Part shown: positions 25,401 through 34,400 of the stretch, piece after piece
Layout of the letters: each line of letters starts with the position of its first letter
Position numbering within the stretch: the first letter of the stretch is position 1
Source of the DNA: Mermis nigrescens
Lineage: Eukaryota; Nematoda; Enoplea; Mermithida; Mermithidae
Length of the DNA: 64,000 nt
Reading direction: 5' to 3'
Assembly (NCBI GenBank): GCA_036768485.1
Contig: JAVLUZ010000157.1
Coordinates: forward strand, 8,929,783-8,993,782
Notes under the pieces: generated by a model
Database searches by the model: none
Told to the model about the DNA's origin: nothing
What the model saw: only the letters and a program-made list of their open reading frames with translations
Translations under genes and position numbers: made by a program

Positions 25401-28400
25401 GCCCTCCGCTGAGGTCAGCCAGACAGGTACTGTCCGGCGATTTTGAGCTAATAAGATGCCTTTTTGCATCAGTTTTGAGGCCAAAAACATACTTTTTAAC
25501 CCAAAATCGCCAAGAATTTATCGATTTCTGTATTTTTAAGAGTTAAAAGTGATAGAATGCATTCAAAATGAACTAAAAATGTTTTTAAAATGCAAAATTA
25601 GCACGAAAAGGCATTTTATAGGGTATTTTGACAATTTCGGTCGTTAAAACGACAAGAAAATTCGAGAAACGTCAAATTTACTGTTTTAGATTTCTTAGAT
25701 TTCAACCCCTGCCGACCCTGACCTTGTGCACCTATGATTAAAATAATTGGCAAATGATAATCATAATAATAATAATTGGAATATCGGCAAAGCAAAATTT
25801 GATCAATTTAATTTGATCTCAACGCGTCAAAAAAATATATAAATTTGAGCTTAATTTGATGATTAAATTTAATTTCGTTTGATTGAATAGTATTCAAACA
25901 TATTACAAAATAAGTAAAAAATTTGATTCCGTCGAGAAATTGCCTCTACTTATCTAAAACGGGATAAGGCGGATAGAAGTCTTTGGGGATATTGATGACC
26001 AGCACATGCACAGCATGGCGATTCTGGGAAGGGCCGATTTGAAACGATATTTTTTAGCTGAAAAAAGGCAAATACGCGTCTAAAACACTTTTCGGCGTTT
26101 CCAGTGGCGGATCTAGGATTTTCCTAAGGGGGCGCGGAACCCCTAAGGGGGGCGGAACCCTGACTTGGGCGGAAAAATTAGCCGTTTTAACCCGGAAATC
26201 GCTAAAAATCGCTCAAAAATGCTTAATTTTGCGCATTATTTTGAGCAAATGGGGGGCGGCCCCCCCGCCCCCCTTCAAATCCGCCCATGGGCGTTTCTGA
26301 TGATGCTCCTAGATACGGTTTTTGTTTGTATTCGGCAAAGATTTTTTCCGATACTTTTCGGGACCGTTTTTGTATATATATGTACAAAGATTTTTGGGAA
26401 GATGAAAAATGTAAAAAAAGTCAGAAACTACCAAAAATTCGCGCCGAAATGAGTAATTTTTTGTTCATATCTCTTTATAATTGCCAAAATTGCATTTAGG
26501 AAGCCAAAATATAAAAATTTTTCGGCGCTTCGCGCCGTTTTGAGAGAACTTTCAGTATTTTTTGTCATAAGAAACCCAGAAATTGGCTAAAAAACACTAC
26601 CAAAGGTCGAAAAACTACTCACTTAATGAAATTTGTCCCAAAAAACGACGAAAAATAAAACCTTGGATCTCAGATGATACCCTAAAACTAGTTGAAGAAC
26701 GCGCAAAAATCAAGAATATTAATCACAAGCTGTACCTTTTCCTCAATAGACAAATTAAACGGCAGCTTAAGACGGATAAGGACGCTTGGTGGAATGTGAA
26801 AGCCCAAGAAATGGAAATAGCCAGCAAGAACCATGATTCGCGCTTACTTTACAGCATCCTGCGAAGTTGTAATGGAAAGTTTAAAGCAACGAGTTCAAAC
26901 CTCAAAGATCACCATGGCAACCCCATCAAATCACTAACGGGTAAACTAGATAGATGGAAAGAACATTTTAGCCAATTGCTTAACCGCCCACACCCCACAA
27001 GCCTAGACAAAAGGCTGATGGAGAACGTGGATCTGAAATTTTCAAGCACAATTAATGATCATCCTCCAACTGAAGAGGAAATCAGAATATCAATAAAAAG
27101 ACTCAAGAACCGGAAGGCACCAGGTGTGGACAACATCCCTGCTGAAGCTTTAAAAGCTGGAGGAGAGGCAATAGTCAAACAACTAAAAGGCGTATACTCG
27201 ACCATCTGGAACAAAGGCACAGTGCCTCAAGACTTTAAGGACTCAATTATCGTACCAATTCACAAAAAGGAGACCCAGCTACCTGCAAAAACTATAGAGG
27301 AATAAGCCTGTTAGCAACATCTGGAAAACTTCTGACCTCTATAATCCGATCCAGACTACTCAGTGTTAGAGAAACTAACTGCAGGGAAGAGCAGGCTGGT
27401 TTCAGGCCTGGAAGAGGTTGCACCGACCAAATATTCACACTTAGGCAACTAACCGAATCGCGCCTACGCTGTAAAAAGGACACATTCTTGGTATTTGTGG
27501 ATTTTGCATGCGCATTCGATAGCATAGACCATTCGTCCTTATGGTGCGCCCTCAAAAATGAATCAATCCCGCATGCCACACTTAGTATTCTCAAGGCCTT
27601 CTACGACGGTGGAATGAGCAGGGCAAAATATTTGGGAAATGTGTCCTCACCATTCTCAATTACCACTGGCGTTAAACAGGGATGCATTATTTCGCCTATG
27701 TTGTTCAACGTGACTATGGACTGGATTCTCAGAAAAACTTTCGACGACATGCCAGGTGTACAAGTCGGAGCTAATTTGTCTCTCACTGATTTAGTATACG
27801 CCGACGACATTGTATTTTTTGCCGAAACAGCTCAAGCCGCACAAAATACCTTGAATGCGTTACAAGTGAATGCCAACAAACTCGGCCTGACAATAAACAG
27901 CGAAAAAACTAAATTTATTCTCACGGGCACACAACCGGCCATATTACAACTTGATGGCAAACCAATCGAAAGGGTGGATGCATTTAAATATTTGGGATCG
28001 GTTATCGATAGTGGACGAATAGTAGCAACTAGCGACATCAAAAACCGCATTGGGAATGCCATGTCAGCATTCACTTCACTAAAGAAGTGTTTGTGGAACC
28101 AAAAAGACGTTACCATCACAACAAAAATGAGAATTTTTAATGCTTCCATCCGGACAATTTTGATGTACGGCTCTGAGTCGTGGACTCTGCTTAAAAGCGA
28201 TATGCACATATTAGAACGTTTTCAACTTCGATGTCTTCGCAGCATTTTGCACATAAATCTACGAGACCGATGGGAGAATGAAACTGTGCTGCAAGTATGT
28301 AAAAACCAAACCAGTATCGAACTCTACTTAAAGCGACAGCGGCTCAGGTGGTTTGGACATGTCTGCCGCATGAACAACACCCGACTACCCTATCAGTTAA

Positions 28401-31400
28401 TTAACTCCAAGCGGCCCACGGGGTGGAAAATCTCTCGAGACGCCCCTAAGAAAACATGGTTGACACAAGTGGCACAAGATGTTCAGCCGCTCCACTTCTC
28501 AATCATTGATGCCCAACAAGCAGCCTTGAACCGCGATCAATGGCGTGCTGTAATCCGTGATACACTGCCTTTGGCCGCCACAGCTCAACGGTCGTTGCCC
28601 TACCAACGTCATTGAAGCTTATGGTGTTTAAGTCAAGTAAGTCAAGAAAAAACCCGCTTTACCTCACCGAAAACGCTACTATATTATATAATTGCACGCA
28701 AAAATTTGCATCTACAAAATGTACAAAGACTTTTAGGGGCCATCTTTGTATATACATGTGCAAACGGACCCTGCACAAAAAAACACTACTCCTAGAGCGT
28801 AAAACTCGAAAGAATATTAGAAAAAATTCGATTAAATTGAAGAAAATAAAGTCAAAAAACGAGTAAATGGCGCCGAAAAATTCGACACTTTCGAGCGAAA
28901 TTGAAAAACGAATAAAACAGCCCCTTTTACGAATTTTTCGAAATTCTATCGAAAAATCGGTGAATTTCGGGAAATAACAAAATTTCCGGAGGGGGCAAAG
29001 TTTTCCGGGGTTGAAACCCCAAACCTTCTCTACAAGATTATGCAAGGACCGAATTTGAAAGAGTAAAACAGCACCTTTTACGAATTTTTCGAAATTCTAT
29101 CGAAAAATCGGTGAATTTCGGGAAATAACAAAATTTACCGGGGGAGGACAAAAAGTTTTCTGGGGAGATCCCGAACCTTCTCTCCAAGATCATGCATGGA
29201 CCGAATTTGAAAGAGGGGACCGCCCAAAACTTCAAACTCCAAATTTATACACTTTTTTGAGCTCCCATTTCATTGAGTACGAAACCCACGTAAACGCGGT
29301 ATCTTCGACTAGATTTTATAATAAAAACTTTACGTGATTGATTGGGCGAAGCTTTAGACATCCATCTAAAAATTTAACATCAACACATGATTAATTCAGA
29401 TAAATGCGCGCCGTGTAATGCACATTTTTTTGAATAAAATTTTCCCGCCACAAAAACAACGCGCCAAAATTCTTTCAAAGGCTCTTAAATTAGCTACAGT
29501 AACCCACAAAAACAATTCACGTATTTTCGAACACAAATTTAATAGAATCTGCAGTTTAGACCGCTAGCAGGGGCGGATTTAGGGGGGCGGAGGTGGGCGG
29601 CGGTCCCCCCCCCCCATTGGCCCAAAATAGTGCGCAAAATTGAGGATTTTTGAGCGATTTTTAGCGATTTTCGGGTTAAAAAGGCTAATTTTTCCGCCTA
29701 AGTTAGGGTTCCGCCCCCCCTTAGGAGTACCGCCCCCTTAGGAAAATCTTGGATCCACCAGTGACCGCTAATTAACTAGACAAGAAGATGCACTAGAATT
29801 TCTTATTCATTTGACATCTTAAGCGTATGAGCTACAGTAAGCCTTTAGTATATTGACACAATGGCGGAAGAACATGCCTGATACATAAATTTAAATTTCA
29901 CATGTAAGTTTCAGTTTACACTTGCATTTTTATCGCAGCAGCATGAGCAGCGTTAAAGGACCTGAACTGATCATAGTCACGAAGATTAAGGTCGCATCTA
30001 CAGTAATCGAAAGTGTAAAATGGATAGAATTGTCGTTTATTGTTATCGATAAATCCAAATTTAATGCAGACTTTTTACGGTTAGCCATAGATTCAAGTTA
30101 AACAAGCGATAAGCCTGAATAAATACTGTTAGTTTTAGCTAACCCCCTGCAACGGCTGGGCTTTCCTGCACTGTAAACCACCTACAAAAACGACTCTGGG
30201 CATAAACGGCCTTGGAAAGTCGAACAAAGGCGGAGTGTTGATGAAGTTTAAACTGGCGTTGCGTTCAATATAGAAAGACTCGGTAAGTTCGGGATAAAAG
30301 CGCCTGAATTCGAGAAAAAAGCAGTGTAAACTTATATGTACCGGCTCGAAATTTTAGGAAATAGTCCCCCAGGCCATTAGGAAGGGTAGGAGGAGTGAGG
30401 AAATAAATGATCTCCAGTTTTTGGCAAAAAGAATGCCTGAAATGGCCAAAAAACGCAGGTTTTCACCAGTTTTTTTTCACCGGGCTTGAAAATTTTCTGA
30501 TCCTCCCATCGACCTGTATATAATCTGTCTGAGTGTAAAGCAGGTCGGAGTAAAAAATATAAATAAATGAAGGGAGCAGAAGCTAATAATTGCTGAGTAA
30601 ACAAGAAATACTAGGAATTTTGACAAGGTTTCATCAAAATATTAGCAGATAAGAGTCTGAATCGGATTATTATGTGTAAAATTCAAGATTTGAAAGCGAT
30701 TAGAGTTTAGCGAGCCTTGTAGAAGCTGATCCAAAAAATCTTTCCTACTTTAATCATACGCAGCCCATTCAACATAACATAAGAGGCACTGCAAAGCATG
30801 TTGCTATTATATAGTGTAAAGTGTTACCTAGGTTATAAAAAGTCTTGGTCACTCTAAAAAATGGTTTTCAAAGTAAATTTCTTCAAATATATTCCGAATA
30901 GTGTAAGCACCGGGTTGTTTAAAGTATATTAAAACGAAGTATTAGTCATATTAAAATACATTTTGTCTCTTGTGCTCTACAATCTCAGCATAAAGCCGAT
31001 CTTGAATCAAAATCAAAGTTGTTTTTTGAAGTCCAAAATTAATTAAAACCGAAAAAGGAGTGGTACACTACTTTACACCGTCACTTTACCGAAAAACTTT
31101 ACACTCTGAAGCAGTGTTTTTTTTTGTACAAGGTCCGTTTGTACATGTACAAAGATGGTCCCCAAAAGTCTTTGTACATTTTGTACATGCAAATTTTTGT
31201 GTACTATAATATAGTACAGTAGCGATTTCAGAGCGGTAAAACAGGGTTTTCGATCTTTGGTAGTGTATTTTAGCTAATTTCTGGGTTTCTGACGCCAAAA
31301 ATTACTAAAAATTATCTGAAAACGGCGCGAAGCGCCGAAAAATGTTGACATTTTTCCATTCTAAATGCAAATTCTGCCATTTTAAAGATATATAGGACAA

Positions 31401-34400
31401 ATAATTTATCAGTTCGGCGCGAAGCGCCGAAAATTTCGGGAATTTTACACCTTTTTACAGTTTTTGTCTTCCTAAAAATCTTTGTACATTTTGTACACAC
31501 AAATTTTGGGTACTATAATATGGTACAGCAGCGATTTTAGTGTGGTAAAAACAGAGTTCTTCGACTCTTCGTAGTGTTTTAGCTAATTTCTGGGTCTCTA
31601 AGGGCAAAAATCACTAAGAATCGTCTTAAAACGGCTCGAAGCGCCGAAAAATTTGACATTTTTACTTTTGAAATGCAATTTCTGCCATTATAAAGATATA
31701 TAGAACACACAATTACTCATTTTCGGCGCGAAGCGCCGAAATTTTCTCGAATTTCAGACCTTTTTTGCAATTTTTGTCTTCCCAAAAATCTTTGTACATG
31801 TACAAAGACGGTCCCGAAAAGTCTTTGTACATCGGGAAAAATCTTTGCCGAGTACAAAAAAAAACCGTGCTCTGAAGGGTTACACTTTACCAAAACAAAC
31901 CTGAGCATATTATCTACGGATTTGAGCACAACTCGCTGATGAATGTATATATCCTTCAAATAGGACAAGACGTTGAAAGATCGTTGCCAAAAATTCATGT
32001 CGTCTGTGTAGCCAGTGCCAGGCACCGGGATGTAAGAAGGGGGACTCGGGCTATGATTACTCCAAGCTATTTCAGTTCGCATTTGCGTCATCGACCAATA
32101 GATAAAGGTCGATTTTTGAAGACCTAAAATTAATTATTTAAACTAGTCGAATAAAAAAAGTGTAAACAAAGTTTGTGCTACAGTTTAAACTAAATGTACG
32201 ATCCTATAAAAGACAATAATTCAAAGAAGTCGGCAAGCTCGAAGGACCGGGGACTAAAAATTTTTTCACACGTGAAAAAGACTCGAGCATAGACTAAAAT
32301 GTAGGTACGAAAGAATATATTCGTCATTCATAATGTAAAGTGAAAAGTAGCACAAAATCGTAAGGCTTGACTAGAAGCAAACACCATGCAATCATCCTGA
32401 TTCAGACTCTTTTAAACCGACTATTTGATTTTTACATCCAACGTATTCAGCTATAGATGTCCGGTCGACGCCTTGAAAAATACATTAAAACGGATTACAG
32501 TCACGATTAATCGAAATTCAACTTTACACTCTAAGATATTTCCACCCGAGATAGTAGCGTTTCGTCATAATCTTTAAGTCAAAAGAAGTCCGATTTTCGC
32601 TGTTGAATTTACAATAAAATTTAAAGGCCATTATGTACGCACATAAATAAATGAACGGCGTACTAGGTAAATTTCGGCGGTGTAAACAACGAAAACGGTC
32701 GAATAAACGTTAACTATGAGTAATGGCTCAATTGAATCAAAAAGTAAAAATAATTCTCAAAGTTAAAAAATAACAGAGTGTAAAGTAAGAGTAAAAAATT
32801 AACAAGTGTAAACTAAGGGCGAACACATTTACTAAGTGTAAACTAAACCGCTCACCGACGTGCGCCAAACCGCACGGAGCGTACAAATCGTCCAGTATGA
32901 CGGTGTCGAATTTTTGCTTGACCAATCGGTCGAATTCGGCGCGTCTGGTCAACAAAGCTTCTTCGCACATTCGGCCCACCATTTGCCAGTTGGACGCCTT
33001 GCGGGCCAATTCGGTTACAGTATCCTTCCAAACGGCGTCGTGTACGCTGGCGTTTTCGTACAAAAACGCGTGTTGGATATATTTTTCGGCCACTTCGACT
33101 CGCCAAAATAATTCTTGAACTCCTGGACGGAGAGCAAATTTTTTTAAAAACTTTGAAAAAATTTTCCCGCCCCGAGTCGACCGTCCCCTTCGACTTCTTA
33201 CCAACATAAAATTGCATTTTTATATTTTTTTTAACATTTTTTACCGCAAAATAAAGCTTCACTCTATTATGTACCTCATCCCGACAGTGGTGGATCCAGG
33301 ATTTTCCTAAGGGTGAGAGGCGGTACCCCTAAGGGGGGGGGGCGGAACCATGACTTGGGCGGAAAAATTAGCCGTTTTAACCCAAAATCGCTAAAAATCG
33401 CTCAAAAATCCTTGATTTTACGCTCTATTTTGGGCCAACGGGGAAGCGGCCGTCCCCCCTCCCGCCCCCCTTAAATCCGCCCCTGCTTCCCGACAAATGA
33501 CCGATTGCCCCATTCTAAATTTTGAACTGTGATATGCTACGTATTCGGAGCAGGGTAGGATGGGAATCCCCCAATAAAATTTGTTATTTTTTCGTCTAAA
33601 TGATTGCTCTACGCCTTTGGAACGCCTTTGTATTCCAAATTTTAAAATAAACACCGAATCTTATCATTAGCTAATAAACTCATTCACCTCGTCAAATTCT
33701 TATAGAACTACACTTTTCACAATTAACTAAACGAATGAAAAAAACGCAAGTTCTCGGCCGAAATGTGGCGAACATGTTAAGAGTCTCGACTTTAGAGGAC
33801 AGCCTGACACATAGGTGGGCAGCACTAAAATTCTAAGGGGGGGGGGGTGCAAGATTTTTTGAAGGTCAAAAAAACTTAAAACTGGCGGTATGGCGAAAAA
33901 CGCCATTTTTCAACGTTTCTCATCGATCATTACAGCCCAAACCCACGCCCACGCCCACGTGTGGAGTCTAAATAACACGTTATCCGCTGAGTTGCGAACT
34001 GACGAGCATATTAAATGCACGAGTGGTGCTTTAATTCTGCAGGGAGGTCAAAAATTTTAGAAGGACGAAAAAGTGCCAAATAGTTGATGGTAGACGTAAA
34101 AAACCCATTTTTTCGACGTTTCTCATCGAACACTATTAATTTTGGAATCAAAAAATTGCGAAAAAAACGAAAAAAGTTCTGAAAGGACCCCATCTGTGGT
34201 GTGCTTTTACTGGCCCAGCATTTCTTTGTAACCATAAATGATCATGGGGCTTTAGGGTTTTCATCCCCGCCTCCAAAAAAATTTTCACCCCCCCCCTCCC
34301 GGAAATCTTTTCACACCCCCCAAAAATTTGCGATTTTTCAAAAGTTTCCAGAAATTCCTGAAAATTCGTAGAAAATGTAAGCGTTTCTAGTTACTTGCTC

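Larger units (their letters stand above)
26314..28788 (+). mobile_element. CAGTG MITE split by a LINE, TSD CTCCTAGA
   Basis: The left half is 26314-26616 and the right half about 28642-28788. Perfect 8 bp duplications CTCCTAGA lie at 26306-26313 and 28789-28796, about 2.5 kb apart, which proves that the two halves are one insertion and that the LINE came later. UGT intron 4. Confidence 0.88.
25996..29040 (+). repeat. ATGCACAGCATGG repeat split by two MITEs and a LINE
   Basis: The pieces 25996-26101, 26298-26313 and 28797-29040 are collinear with an intact copy of the family. The last third is tandemly duplicated: the TTTTACGAATTTTTCGAAATTC stretch at about 28923-29035 recurs at about 29069-29210. 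UGT intron 4. Confidence 0.65.

Noticed and set aside
26165..26499. Plus-strand frames in the MITEs before the LINE
   Set aside because: They run through two MITEs with exact target duplications and contain no recognisable domain.
32860..33118. Plus-strand frames opposite UGT exon 2
   Set aside because: Shadows of the minus-strand exon, which has clear family similarity and phase-matched splice sites.
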